Assembly: GCA_046758065.1 (NCBI GenBank)
Contig: JBHHZM010000001.1
Span: 47,455 to 111,454 of the forward strand
Reading direction: 5' to 3'
DNA from: JBHHZM01 sp046758065
GTDB taxonomy: Bacteria > Pseudomonadota > Alphaproteobacteria > JAAXGF01
DNA: 64,000 nt
Shown: positions 25,254 to 34,047 of the stretch, in pieces
Layout: the number at the start of each line of letters is the position of its first letter
Position numbering within the stretch: position 1 is the first letter of the stretch
Notes under the pieces: model-generated
Told to the model about the DNA's origin: nothing
What the model saw: only the letters and a program-made list of their open reading frames with translations
Database searches by the model: none
Position numbers and translations under genes: made by a program

Positions 25254-26354
25254 TTATTGACCGCTCTTGATCTTTGTCCAGGCCCGGTTCATCAGGCGAT
25301 CGAACTTGGCTGAATTCACGACGCTCGGGAACAGGTTCTTCTTCGCTTCGGCGGTTGGGTAGATGCCGGGGTCCTGTTTCACGTCGTCGTCGACATAAGG
25401 GGTCGATGCGGCGTTGGCGTTGGCGTAGAAAACGTAGTTGGAGATCGCCGCCACCGCTTCAGGTTCCATGATGTAGTTCAGGAACTTGTGGGCGTTGTCG
25501 GGGTGCTTCGCGTCGGCCGGGATCGCCAGCAGATCGAACCAGATGTTGGCGCCTTCCTTGGGGATCGTGTAGGCGATCTCGACGCCTTTTCCGGCCTCGT
25601 CGGCGCGGTCGCGGGCGATCAGCATATCGCCGCTCCACCCCATGGCGACGCAGATTTCGCCGTTGGCGAGATCGTTGATATTCTGGGACGAGTGGAAGTA
25701 CTTGATATAGGGGCGCACCGCCATGATGAGCTTGACCGCGGCGTCGAGATCTTCCTTCTTTTCGCTGTTCGGGTTGCGGCCGAGGTACTGAAGCGCCGCC
25801 GGGAAGACTTCACCTGCAGCGTCCAGGAAAGTCACGCCGCAATCGGCGAACTTGGCGACCACTTCGGGCTTGAACAGCATGTCCCAGCTATCCACCGGCG
25901 CATTCGGCATCCGTTCCTCGGCCATCTTGATGTTGTAGCCGAAGCCCGTGGTCCCCCACATGTAGGGGATGGCGTGTGCGTTGTGTGGGTCATGTTTCGC
26001 GACGCGTTTCAGGATTGCCTTGTCCAGATTGCCGTAATTCGTGAGCTTGCCCTTGTCGAGTTCGCGAAAGATGCCGGCCTTTATCTGCCGTTCGAGGAAG
26101 GAACCCGACGGCACCACAACGTCGTATCCGGTGTTTCCGGCCATCAACTTGGCTTCGAGGACCTCGTTCGAGTCGAAGACGTCGTAATTGACCTTGATTC
26201 CCGTCGCCTTCTCGAAATTGGCGATGGTGTCCTCGGCGATGTAGTCGGACCAGTTGTAAATGTTCAGAACCTTCTCTTCCGCGGCGAAAGCGGACGGAGC
26301 GGCGAGCATGGTAACGGCGGCTCCGAGTACTGCGACGTGCTTGGCGAAACGCAT
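25254..26354 (-). CDS. potF: Putrescine-binding periplasmic protein PotF
   Basis: This periplasmic solute-binding protein (366 aa) has a clear Sec signal peptide (MRFAKHVAVLGAAVTMLAAP, cut after AFA near residue 25). The mature part starts EEKVLNIYNWSDYIAED, the hallmark of PotD/PotF, and contains GTTGFGYN and IPKEGANIWFD. The length is close to that of E. coli PotF. Start ATG 26354 is preceded by GGGAGG; the longer 26387 reading lacks this. It is first in the pot operon and divergent from a putrescine-type oxidase, consistent with putrescine as substrate. Confidence 0.92.
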   Translation of the reverse strand: MRFAKHVAVLGAAVTMLAAPSAFAAEEKVLNIYNWSDYIAEDTIANFEKATGIKVNYDVFDSNEVLEAKLMAGNTGYDVVVPSGSFLERQIKAGIFRELDKGKLTNYGNLDKAILKRVAKHDPHNAHAIPYMWGTTGFGYNIKMAEERMPNAPVDSWDMLFKPEVVAKFADCGVTFLDAAGEVFPAALQYLGRNPNSEKKEDLDAAVKLIMAVRPYIKYFHSSQNINDLANGEICVAMGWSGDMLIARDRADEAGKGVEIAYTIPKEGANIWFDLLAIPADAKHPDNAHKFLNYIMEPEAVAAISNYVFYANANAASTPYVDDDVKQDPGIYPTAEAKKNLFPSVVNSAKFDRLMNRAWTKIKSGQ

Positions 26355-26455
26355 TACAACCTCCCTGTGTCTTCGGTATTGATTCATATAACCGAACTAG
26401 AAATTCTGAGCCAGAAATCGGCGGACATTCCCAGTCTTTCCCGATAGCCTGACAA

Positions 26456-26484
26456 ATTCACTCTTATGCCGTTGTTCTTGTCAA
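26456..26484 (-). promoter_or_regulatory. Possible sigma-70 promoter of the pot operon
   Basis: On the minus strand a perfect TTGACA (26479-26484) is followed after 17 bp by a weak -10 GTGAAT (26456-26461), about 100 bp before the potF start in the divergent region. Confidence 0.3.
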
Positions 26485-26511
26485 CCCCCGCGCCCTGACC
26501 CGCACGTTTCC

Positions 26512-27798
26512 GTGACCGCCCGCCATATCGACAGTTACTACGCCCGCACGGCGACGGCGCACGAGATCCGCCCGGCGCTCGATGGCGTGATCGAAGCCGA
26601 AGTCTGTATCGTCGGCGGCGGGCTCGCCGGGCTGTCAGCGGCGCTTGGCCTGGCCGAGCGCGACGCGTCGGTCGTATTGGTCGAGGCGAAGCGCGTCGGC
26701 TGGGGCGCCTCGGGGCGCAACGGCGGCTTCGTTTCGGCGGGGTTTTCGCTGCCGCTCGAACGGCTGATTTCCCGTCTGGGCAGGGCGCAGGCGCAGCGGC
26801 TCTACGCGCTCAGCGCCGATGCGGTGGCGCTCATGCGCCGGCGCATCGAGCAGTACGGAATCGACTGCGATCCCATCGTCGAGGGTATCCTTGCCGCCTC
26901 GTGGTTCGACGACCGTGACGGAATGTTGCGCGAACGCGACTTCCTCGCCGAGGCAACCGGGGTTACCCACGAGTTCTGGCCGCGCGAGCGGCTGCGCGAG
27001 GCGCTGGTCAGTCCACGCTACTACGACGGCCTGCTCAATCCGGCGGGTTTCCAGTTCCACCCGCTCAACTACTGCCTCGGCATCGCCCGGGCGGCCGAAG
27101 AGAACGGCGCGCGCGTTTTCGAGTCGTCGGCCGTCATCGGCCTCGACCTCGACGGTGCGGTCAAAACCGTGCGCACCGCGACCGGCGCGGTCCGCGTCAA
27201 GGCCGTGATCATGGCCTGCGGCGGTTACATCGACGGCCTGTACCGCCCGCTGTCCTCGGCGATCGTGCCGGTCGCCACCTACGTCGTGGTCACCGAACCG
27301 TTGGGCGAGCGGCTCGAAACCGCGATCCGGACGCCTTACGCCGTCCACGACACCCGCTTCGCGCTCGATTACTACCGGCCGCTGGCCGATACGCGCATCC
27401 TCTGGGGCGGACGCATCAGCCTGCGCCGCAACCCGCCCGACCTCGCGGGATTGATGCTGCGCGACCTTCTCAAGGTCTATCCGCAGCTTCGCGGCGTCCG
27501 CGTCGAGACCGCCTGGAGCGGGCTGATGAGCTATGCCGCGCACAAGATGCCGCAGATCGGCGAGGTCCGTCCGGGCGTCTGGTACGCCATGGGCCTCGGC
27601 GGCCACGGCATGAACACGGCGACGATGGCCGGCGAGGCGTTGGCCGCGGCGATCGCCGAAGGCGACGACCGCTACCGCCTGTTCGCCCCCTTCGGGCTCA
27701 CGCCCACGATGGGACCGCTCGGCGCGGCGGCGGCGCAGATCAGCTACTGGTGCTACGAAGCCCGGGATATTATCCGCGCGGCGGTTTCCCGATCATGA
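26512..27798 (+). CDS. FAD-dependent oxidoreductase, PuuB (gamma-glutamylputrescine oxidase)-like
   Basis: This flavoprotein (428 aa) of the DAO family has the dinucleotide-binding motif VCIVGGGLAGLSAALGLAE at about 31-49, the following GWGASGRNGGFVSAGF motif characteristic of the PuuB/OrdL group, and a C-terminal GLGGHGMNTATMAGEALA flavin segment. PuuB oxidises gamma-glutamyl-putrescine. Placement divergent from potFGHI supports a role in amine breakdown, but the substrate is inferred. Initiation is at GTG 26512. Other pathway members (PuuA, C, D) are not in the window. Confidence 0.82.
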   Translation: MTARHIDSYYARTATAHEIRPALDGVIEAEVCIVGGGLAGLSAALGLAERDASVVLVEAKRVGWGASGRNGGFVSAGFSLPLERLISRLGRAQAQRLYALSADAVALMRRRIEQYGIDCDPIVEGILAASWFDDRDGMLRERDFLAEATGVTHEFWPRERLREALVSPRYYDGLLNPAGFQFHPLNYCLGIARAAEENGARVFESSAVIGLDLDGAVKTVRTATGAVRVKAVIMACGGYIDGLYRPLSSAIVPVATYVVVTEPLGERLETAIRTPYAVHDTRFALDYYRPLADTRILWGGRISLRRNPPDLAGLMLRDLLKVYPQLRGVRVETAWSGLMSYAAHKMPQIGEVRPGVWYAMGLGGHGMNTATMAGEALAAAIAEGDDRYRLFAPFGLTPTMGPLGAAAAQISYWCYEARDIIRAAVSRS

Positions 27799-27908
27799 TC
27801 GCGGCGCTCTTGGCTTGTCGCCCGCCGGAAATTTGTGGAATAGTCCCCCGGCCCGCGGCGGTTTGTCTTCGGGCGTAATGATTCATTCGGTTTGACCCGC
27901 AGGTCGCG

Positions 27909-29135
27909 ATGACCCCGAAAGACAACGCCTCCCGCCGACCGGCGGACAACCGCTCGGGCCTGGCGTTCGCGCATTTCGTCACGCGCGTCGGCGGCAAGGG
28001 CGCACGCGCCTGGGAAGTACACGGTCGCGCCCGCGAACTGCAGGCCGAAGGACGCGACGTGATTCTGCTCAGCGTCGGCGATCCCGATTTCGACACGCCG
28101 CCCGCCATCGTCGATGCCGCGATCGGCAGTTTGCACGGTGGCCGCACCCACTATACCTCGATGGTCGGCATCCCGGAACTGCGTCAGGCCATCGCCCGCC
28201 AGCATCGTCGGCTCAGGGGCGTGACGGTCGACCCGGATACGGTGGTGGTGCTGCCGGGAGCGCAGTGCGCACTGTTTTCCTCCATGCTGTGCCTCGTCGA
28301 GGCCGGCGACGAGGTGATCGTGCCCGAGCCGATGTACGTCACCTACGAAGCGGTCATCGGCGCCACGGGCGCGCGGCTGGTGCAGGTCCCCTTGCGCGGG
28401 GAGCGCGGTTTCCACCTCGACCCGGCGGATATCGCCGCGGCCGTCACCCCGCGTACCCGGGCGGTGCTGATCAACTTCCCGCACAACCCGACCGGCGCAA
28501 CGATCACCGCGGACGAGCTCGAAGGCGTCGCCGATCTGTGCCGTCGCCACGATCTCTGGCTGGTCTCGGACGAAGTCTACGCCACGCTCACCTACGGCGC
28601 GCCGCACCGTTCGCCCGCCGCGCTCTCCGGCATGGCCGAGCGTACGGTGATCGTCGATAGCCTGTCGAAATCGCACGCCATGACCGGCTGGCGCTTGGGG
28701 TGGGCGATCGTTCCGGGCGATCTCGCCCGCCATCTCTCGAACCTCGCCCAGTGCATGCTCTACGGCTGCCCGCCTTTCGTACAGGACGCCGCGGTCGTTG
28801 CGCTCGAGCGCGAATTCGCCGAGCTCGACGCCATGCGCGCCGAATTTCGCGCCCGGCGCGACCGTGTCGTCGAGCGCGTGCGCGCCATGCCGCTGGTACG
28901 CTGCGCGCCGCCGGAAGGCTCGATGTTCGCCATGATCGATGTCCGCGGCACCGGGCTCGGCAGCGAGGACTTCGCCTTCCGGCTGGTCGATGCGGAGGGT
29001 GTCTCCCTGCTGCCCTGCGACGGCTTCGGACCGAGCGCGGCGGGCTACCTGCGCATGTCGCTCTCGGCGCCGGTCGAAGCGCTCGACGAGGCGTGTAACC
29101 GCCTGGAGCGCTTCGTCCGCGGCCTGAACCGCTGA
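27909..29135 (+). CDS. PLP-dependent aminotransferase (class I/II)
   Basis: This fold-type I aminotransferase (408 aa) carries LSVGDPDFDTPP near the start, a YTSMVGIPELRQAIA substrate segment, NFPHNPTGATI near 195, the aspartate of LVSDEVYATL and the PLP lysine in DSLSKSHAMTGWRLGW near residue 255. The conserved C-terminal Arg is within YLRMSLS. The N-terminal 20 residues are a polar extension. The substrate cannot be deduced; the neighbours suggest amine or amino-acid breakdown. Its last 298 bases are repeated exactly at 31418-31715. Confidence 0.88.
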   Translation: MTPKDNASRRPADNRSGLAFAHFVTRVGGKGARAWEVHGRARELQAEGRDVILLSVGDPDFDTPPAIVDAAIGSLHGGRTHYTSMVGIPELRQAIARQHRRLRGVTVDPDTVVVLPGAQCALFSSMLCLVEAGDEVIVPEPMYVTYEAVIGATGARLVQVPLRGERGFHLDPADIAAAVTPRTRAVLINFPHNPTGATITADELEGVADLCRRHDLWLVSDEVYATLTYGAPHRSPAALSGMAERTVIVDSLSKSHAMTGWRLGWAIVPGDLARHLSNLAQCMLYGCPPFVQDAAVVALEREFAELDAMRAEFRARRDRVVERVRAMPLVRCAPPEGSMFAMIDVRGTGLGSEDFAFRLVDAEGVSLLPCDGFGPSAAGYLRMSLSAPVEALDEACNRLERFVRGLNR

Positions 29136-29541
29136 CGCGTCGGGAATACCACGCCCCGGCGCGCGCCGTTTCGCGACCTGGCCAGTAATCGTTTGCGATG
29201 GCGGGAGAATACGAAACCTATTACGCGATCGTCCGCGGCATCCCATCGGGGCGGGTGATGACCTACGGCGACGTCGCGCATTACGCCGGTCGGCGACGCC
29301 ACGCCCGCCGCGTCGGCTATGCGCTCGCCGCGCTCAGGGACGAAAGCGTGCCGTGGTGGCGGGTGGTCAACGCAGAGGGCGGGGTGAGCGCGCGCGCGCG
29401 CGACGGTCGTCCCGACCCCGTCCAGCGCGCCCGCCTCGAGGCCGAGGGCATCGAATTCGACCTCGCCGGCCGCCTCGACCTCGACCGCTATCGTTTGCGT
29501 CCCGGCGACGACGACGCGTTCGTCGATATCGACGCGATCCC
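28838..29541. repeat. Tandem duplication, identical segment, copy 1
   Basis: This 704-bp stretch is identical base for base with 31418-32121, offset 2580 bp. It covers the 3' end of the aminotransferase gene and all but the last few codons of the alkyltransferase-like gene. It is the left part of a 2.58-kb tandem unit (28838-31417) whose right part, the binding-protein gene, has diverged. Confidence 0.95.
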
Positions 29542-29563
29542 ATCCAAATCTCGGCCGGTCTGA
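29198..29563 (+). CDS. Alkyltransferase-like protein (ATL), copy 1
   Basis: This 121-aa relative of O6-methylguanine-DNA methyltransferase has the DNA-binding helix and the MTYGDVAHYAGRRRHARRVGYAL signature (split across residues 21-43). The catalytic Cys is replaced: PWWR at 52-55 instead of PCHR. ATL proteins bind O6-alkylguanine, flip it out and hand the lesion to nucleotide-excision repair without reversing it. Here both Cys and the neighbouring His are Trp, an ATL variant. It converges with the first binding-protein gene. Confidence 0.88.
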   Translation: MAGEYETYYAIVRGIPSGRVMTYGDVAHYAGRRRHARRVGYALAALRDESVPWWRVVNAEGGVSARARDGRPDPVQRARLEAEGIEFDLAGRLDLDRYRLRPGDDDAFVDIDAIPSKSRPV

Positions 29564-29583
29564 AATCCGACAGGGGCGCAACG

Positions 29584-29609
29584 AAAAGGGGCCGCCCGAA
29601 GGCGGCCCC
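29584..29609 (-). terminator. Rho-independent terminator of binding-protein gene 1
   Basis: GGGGCCGCC (29588-29596), CGAA loop and GGCGGCCCC (29601-29609) form a perfect 9-bp stem. On the minus strand TTTT follows at once. It ends the binding-protein transcript 25 bp after its stop. Confidence 0.8.
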
Positions 29610-29633
29610 GGCAGGTTGCGAACGAACCCGTAT

Positions 29634-31292
29634 TCAGGTCCCGAGCGCCAGCTCGTTGATGAAGATGTACGAGGTCGGGTGCATCTTGAAGCCCTGCACC
29701 CGTTTGTCGTAGGCGGTGAACACGGCGCGCCACAGCGGCTGCGTGATCGGGCCGTCTTCCTGCATGATGGTTTCGAGCTGGGCCATCACCTCGCGCCGCT
29801 TGTCGACGTCGAGGATGCCCTCGGCCTTGGCCAGGAGTCGGTCGAACTCGGGGTTGGCGTATCCCGACTCGTTCCACGGCACGCCCGAGCGATACGCGAG
29901 CCCGAGCACCATGATGCCGAGCGGGCGGTGGGTCCACGAGGTCATGCCGAACGGCGTCTTGTCCCAGATTTCCCAGAACTGAGCGCCCGGCAGCACGTTG
30001 ATCTTGATGTCGAAGCCGGCGCCCTTCCATTGCTCGACCATGCCCTGGATGGCGTTGACCTCCCACGGAGAGTTGGCGTTGATGTCGATCTTGCCCTCGA
30101 TGCCGTTCGGGTAGCCGGCTTCGGCAAGCAGCTTCTTGGCCGCTTCCGGATCGCGCGACATGAACGGCAGTTTCGCGTATTCGGGGTGGATCGGGCAGAC
30201 GTGGTGATGTTCGCCGGGCGAGCCCAGACCGCGGTATGCGAGTTCGAGGATCTTCGGCGTATCGGTGGCGAGGCGCAGGGCCTTGCGCACGCGGGGATCG
30301 TCCCAGGGTTTGACGTTGACCTTACCGCGCACCACGGCGGTCTGTGCGGTCGAAACGTCGTAGAGTTTGACGTGGGGGATCTGCTTGACCGCGTCGAGCT
30401 GCACGATGTCGACGCCGTAAAGGCCGTGCACCTGCTTCGACGCCAACGCGCCGATCGCCGCCGACGGGTCGTCGCCGAGGTCGATGAATTCCACTTGGTC
30501 GAGATAGGGTCCGACGCCCCAATAGTCGTTGCGCGCCCGGAGCACCGACTTTTTCCCGACCTCGTGCGAAACCAGATCGAAGGCGCCCGTGCCGTTCGAG
30601 CCGGGACCGAAGATGCCGTTTTCGGCGGGATCGAGAATATGGAGCGGGTAGTGGAAAAGGTGTTCCGGAACCGCGAGCTGGGCTTCCTTGCAGTTGAGCC
30701 GAACCGTGTGATCGTCGACTTTCTCGATCGCGTTGGCGTCCCACAGTTCGGTCGTCTTCTCGCCGTTCTTCTCGACCTCATTGAGCATGTAGCCCTTCAT
30801 CAGGCCGAGCACCGAGGAACCGGTCTCCGCGTTCAGCACATGTTGCAGGTTCCAGACCACGTCGTCGGCGACGAAGGGACGGCCGCTGTGCCATTTGATG
30901 TCCTTGCGCAGGCGCAGGGTCCAGGTCTTGAGGTCGTCGCTGGCTTCCCACCGTTCCAGCAAGTGCGGCCGCGTGACGTTGTCGGCGCCGGTCTTGGTGA
31001 GATGTTCGACGACGGTGCGGATGTTGTCGCTGTCGAACGCCCAGTCGAAGGTATGCGGATTCTTGATCGGCTTGACCCGCAGGGCGATGCGCAGTTTACC
31101 GCCTTTGGGCATGGCCGCCCGCGCCGAATGGACGAAGCTTTCGCCCGTGACCTTGCCGACGAAGGCGTACGCGGCGCCGGCCGACATGCCGAGCAGCGTG
31201 GCGGTGCGCAGGAATTCGCGGCGGTCGACCTTTCCCTCGGCGAAATTCTGTTTCAACGTCGGGATATAGGAATGCTCTTTGGTGTCGCTCAT
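29634..31292 (-). CDS. ABC transporter substrate-binding protein, family 5, Tat-exported, copy 1
   Basis: This peptide/nickel/opine-type solute-binding protein (552 aa; SBP_bac_5, DppA-like) has a twin-arginine signal, DRREFLRTATLLGMSAGAAYA at residues 23-43 in two pieces, preceded by an unusually long, hydrophilic leader. The body shows the family's WTLRLRKDIKWHSGRPFVADDV segment (split) and a C-terminal DKRREVMAQLETIMQEDGP. The start at ATG 31292 is supported by GGGAGG. It is about 70 percent identical by eye to the protein at 32215-33870. No permease genes for it lie nearby. Confidence 0.9.
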   Translation of the reverse strand: MSDTKEHSYIPTLKQNFAEGKVDRREFLRTATLLGMSAGAAYAFVGKVTGESFVHSARAAMPKGGKLRIALRVKPIKNPHTFDWAFDSDNIRTVVEHLTKTGADNVTRPHLLERWEASDDLKTWTLRLRKDIKWHSGRPFVADDVVWNLQHVLNAETGSSVLGLMKGYMLNEVEKNGEKTTELWDANAIEKVDDHTVRLNCKEAQLAVPEHLFHYPLHILDPAENGIFGPGSNGTGAFDLVSHEVGKKSVLRARNDYWGVGPYLDQVEFIDLGDDPSAAIGALASKQVHGLYGVDIVQLDAVKQIPHVKLYDVSTAQTAVVRGKVNVKPWDDPRVRKALRLATDTPKILELAYRGLGSPGEHHHVCPIHPEYAKLPFMSRDPEAAKKLLAEAGYPNGIEGKIDINANSPWEVNAIQGMVEQWKGAGFDIKINVLPGAQFWEIWDKTPFGMTSWTHRPLGIMVLGLAYRSGVPWNESGYANPEFDRLLAKAEGILDVDKRREVMAQLETIMQEDGPITQPLWRAVFTAYDKRVQGFKMHPTSYIFINELALGT

Positions 31293-31417
31293 GAATTGAA
31301 CCTCCCTGATATTGCGCCGCGAGCCACAGTTTCGCGGCCACAGGACGCAGCGGATTCTCCTTGTTCGTTTCCTTAAGCCATGATTTTTGCATCCGGCAGG
31401 TTTGTCAACCGCTTAAC

Positions 31418-31715
31418 CGCCGAATTTCGCGCCCGGCGCGACCGTGTCGTCGAGCGCGTGCGCGCCATGCCGCTGGTACGCTGCGCGCCGCCGGAAGGCT
31501 CGATGTTCGCCATGATCGATGTCCGCGGCACCGGGCTCGGCAGCGAGGACTTCGCCTTCCGGCTGGTCGATGCGGAGGGTGTCTCCCTGCTGCCCTGCGA
31601 CGGCTTCGGACCGAGCGCGGCGGGCTACCTGCGCATGTCGCTCTCGGCGCCGGTCGAAGCGCTCGACGAGGCGTGTAACCGCCTGGAGCGCTTCGTCCGC
31701 GGCCTGAACCGCTGA
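31418..31715 (+). pseudogene. Truncated 3' remnant of the aminotransferase gene
   Basis: The last 98 codons of the aminotransferase at 27909-29135, copied exactly, with neither promoter nor the catalytic lysine region. An open frame exists from 31380 through fused upstream sequence, but no functional enzyme can result. It is a by-product of the tandem duplication. Confidence 0.9.
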
Positions 31716-32121
31716 CGCGTCGGGAATACCACGCCCCGGCGCGCGCCGTTTCGCGACCTGGCCAGTAATCGTTTGCGATGGCGGGAGAATACGAAACCTA
31801 TTACGCGATCGTCCGCGGCATCCCATCGGGGCGGGTGATGACCTACGGCGACGTCGCGCATTACGCCGGTCGGCGACGCCACGCCCGCCGCGTCGGCTAT
31901 GCGCTCGCCGCGCTCAGGGACGAAAGCGTGCCGTGGTGGCGGGTGGTCAACGCAGAGGGCGGGGTGAGCGCGCGCGCGCGCGACGGTCGTCCCGACCCCG
32001 TCCAGCGCGCCCGCCTCGAGGCCGAGGGCATCGAATTCGACCTCGCCGGCCGCCTCGACCTCGACCGCTATCGTTTGCGTCCCGGCGACGACGACGCGTT
32101 CGTCGATATCGACGCGATCCC
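31418..32121. repeat. Tandem duplication, identical segment, copy 2
   Basis: Identical over 704 bp to 28838-29541. The left junction (CCGC at 31417-31420) abuts the upstream region of binding-protein gene 1. The second unit extends to about 33998, where homology to the first unit's right end (TTTGTCAACCG...ACCGCCG) also stops, so unit length is about 2580 bp in both. Confidence 0.95.
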
Positions 32122-32143
32122 GCCCAAGTCTCCGTTGGTCTGA
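31778..32143 (+). CDS. Alkyltransferase-like protein (ATL), copy 2
   Basis: Same 121-residue protein as at 29198-29563, with the same PWWR motif and upstream leader. The two coding sequences are identical up to residue 114; the tail reads PPKSPLV here against PSKSRPV in copy 1. Both copies look intact and could be expressed, which would double the dosage of this DNA-lesion sensor. Confidence 0.88.
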   Translation: MAGEYETYYAIVRGIPSGRVMTYGDVAHYAGRRRHARRVGYALAALRDESVPWWRVVNAEGGVSARARDGRPDPVQRARLEAEGIEFDLAGRLDLDRYRLRPGDDDAFVDIDAIPPKSPLV

Positions 32144-32164
32144 AATCCGCTACGGGACGCAACC

Positions 32165-32190
32165 AAACGGGGCCGCCCGAAGGCGGCCCC
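32165..32190 (-). terminator. Rho-independent terminator of binding-protein gene 2
   Basis: The same GGGGCCGCC-CGAA-GGCGGCCCC hairpin as in the first unit (32169-32190), followed on the minus strand by GTTTGGTT, a weaker T-tract. Confidence 0.65.
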
Positions 32191-32214
32191 GGCCGGCTGT
32201 GATCGAGCCCGTAA

Positions 32215-33870
32215 TCAGGTCCCGAGCGCCAGCTCATCAGCGAAGATGTACGAGGTCGGGTGCATCCTGAAGCCCTTGACTCGCTTGTCCATCGCCGTGA
32301 ACACCGAGCGCCACAGCGGCTGCACGATGGGCCCGTCCTCTTGCATGATGGTTTCGAGCTCGGCCATCACCTCGCGTCGCTTGTCGACGTCGAGGATGCC
32401 CTCGGCCTTGGTCAGCAGCCGGTCGAACTCGGGGTTCGAATAGCTCGACTCGTTCCAGGGCACGCCTGAACGGTAGGCGAGACCGAGGACCATGACGCCG
32501 AGCGGCCGGTGCGTCCAACCAGTGAACCCGAACGGCACCTTGTCCCAGGTCTCCCAGTACTGGGCGCCGGGCTTGATGTTGATGTTGATCTTGACGCCGA
32601 TGTCCTTCCACTGCTCGACCATCGACTGAACCGCCGCCGATTCCCACGGCACGTTCTGGATAACGATCTCGTCCTCGAACCCGTTGGGATAGCCGGCATC
32701 GGCCAGCAGCTTCTTGGCCGCCGCGACATCGCGCGACATGAACGGCAGTTTCGCATACTCGGGGTGGATCGGACAGACGTGGTGGTGTTCGCCCGGTGCG
32801 CCGAGATTGCGGTGGGCGGACAGCAAAACGTTGGGCGTATCGACGGCGAGCCGCATTGCCTTGCGCACCCGCGGGTCCTTGAACGGCCCGTTCGGTTTCA
32901 TCCGCGCCACCCCGGTCTGTGCTGTGGGTACGTCGTAGACGGTGACGTGCGGCAGATTCTTGAGGGTATCGAGCGCCAGGATCGCCGCCGACTCGAGACC
33001 GTGGACCTGCTTCGACGCGAGCGCTGCGATCGATGCCGAAGGATCGTCGCCGAGATCGATGTACTCGAGCGCGTCGATATATGCCCGACGCCCACCCCAG
33101 TACGAATCTCGCGCCTTCATTACCGCCTTCTTGCCGACGTCGAGCTGGACCAGATCGAACGGTCCGGTGCCGTTCGAACCGGGTTCGAAGATACCGTTCT
33201 CCTCGGGATCGAGCATCGGGAAGGGGTAATGGAAGAAGTGCTCGGGCACGGCGAGTTGGGGTTGCTTGGCGTTGAGCCGCACGGTGTGCGAATCGACGCG
33301 CTCGATCGCATTGGCGTCCCACAGTTCCGTGGTCTTCTTGCCGTCCTTCTCGACCTCGTTGAGCATGTAGGCCTTCATCAGTCCGAGCACTGACGAACCG
33401 GTCTCGGCGTCGAGCACGTGGTTGAGATTCCAGATCACGTCGTCGGCGTCGAACTCGCGGCCGTTGTGCCACTTGATGCCCTTGCGGATGTTCAACGTCC
33501 ACGTCTTGAGGTCGTCACTGGCTTCCCAGCTTTCCAGCAGGTAGGGGCGCGTGATGTTATCCTGCCCGGTCTTGGTCAGGTACTCGACGACCTGGCGACC
33601 AACGTTGCTCTTGGGCACCCAGTCCCAAGTGTGCGGATTCTTGAGCTCCTGAACTCGGACCGCCAGACGGAGCGTGCCGCCTTCGGGCAGGGCCGCCCGC
33701 GCCGGATGGACGAAGCTTTCGCCCGTGACCTTGCCGACGAAGGCGTAGGCGGCGCCGGCCGACATGCCGAGAAGCGTGGCGGTGCGCAGGAATTCGCGGC
33801 GGTCGACCTTTCCCTCGGCGAAATTTCGTTTCAGCGTCGGGATATAGGAGTGCTCTTTCAAATCGGTCAT
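32215..33870 (-). CDS. ABC transporter substrate-binding protein, family 5, Tat-exported, copy 2
   Basis: Paralogue (551 aa) of the protein at 29634-31292 with the same twin-arginine leader (VDRREFLRTATLLG) and the same C-terminal ELALGT. The N-terminal 60 residues are almost unchanged, whereas the ligand-binding body differs at many positions, for example around residues 70-100, 235-260 and 285-345. This pattern fits paralogues tuned to different ligands. ATG 33870 is supported by GGGAGG; the in-frame extension to 34011 is not conserved in the paralogue. Confidence 0.9.
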   Translation of the reverse strand: MTDLKEHSYIPTLKRNFAEGKVDRREFLRTATLLGMSAGAAYAFVGKVTGESFVHPARAALPEGGTLRLAVRVQELKNPHTWDWVPKSNVGRQVVEYLTKTGQDNITRPYLLESWEASDDLKTWTLNIRKGIKWHNGREFDADDVIWNLNHVLDAETGSSVLGLMKAYMLNEVEKDGKKTTELWDANAIERVDSHTVRLNAKQPQLAVPEHFFHYPFPMLDPEENGIFEPGSNGTGPFDLVQLDVGKKAVMKARDSYWGGRRAYIDALEYIDLGDDPSASIAALASKQVHGLESAAILALDTLKNLPHVTVYDVPTAQTGVARMKPNGPFKDPRVRKAMRLAVDTPNVLLSAHRNLGAPGEHHHVCPIHPEYAKLPFMSRDVAAAKKLLADAGYPNGFEDEIVIQNVPWESAAVQSMVEQWKDIGVKININIKPGAQYWETWDKVPFGFTGWTHRPLGVMVLGLAYRSGVPWNESSYSNPEFDRLLTKAEGILDVDKRREVMAELETIMQEDGPIVQPLWRSVFTAMDKRVKGFRMHPTSYIFADELALGT

Positions 33871-34047
33871 GCTTGTACCTCCCTTGTATGATGCCGCGAG
33901 AAAGGGCTTTTCTCTTCTCAAGCGCGGCCAGCGTTCTCTTCGATTATTTGAGAATTCATCATTTTTGCGCCCGGCGGGTTTGTCAACCGTATTACCGCCG
34001 CCTGCCGTCAAAAGCTGTCGTTTTCAGGCAATTTTCGGGAAAAGTCG

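Noticed and set aside
31380..31715. A new 111-aa gene
   Set aside because: It is the truncated aminotransferase tail with a few accidental upstream codons created at the duplication junction.
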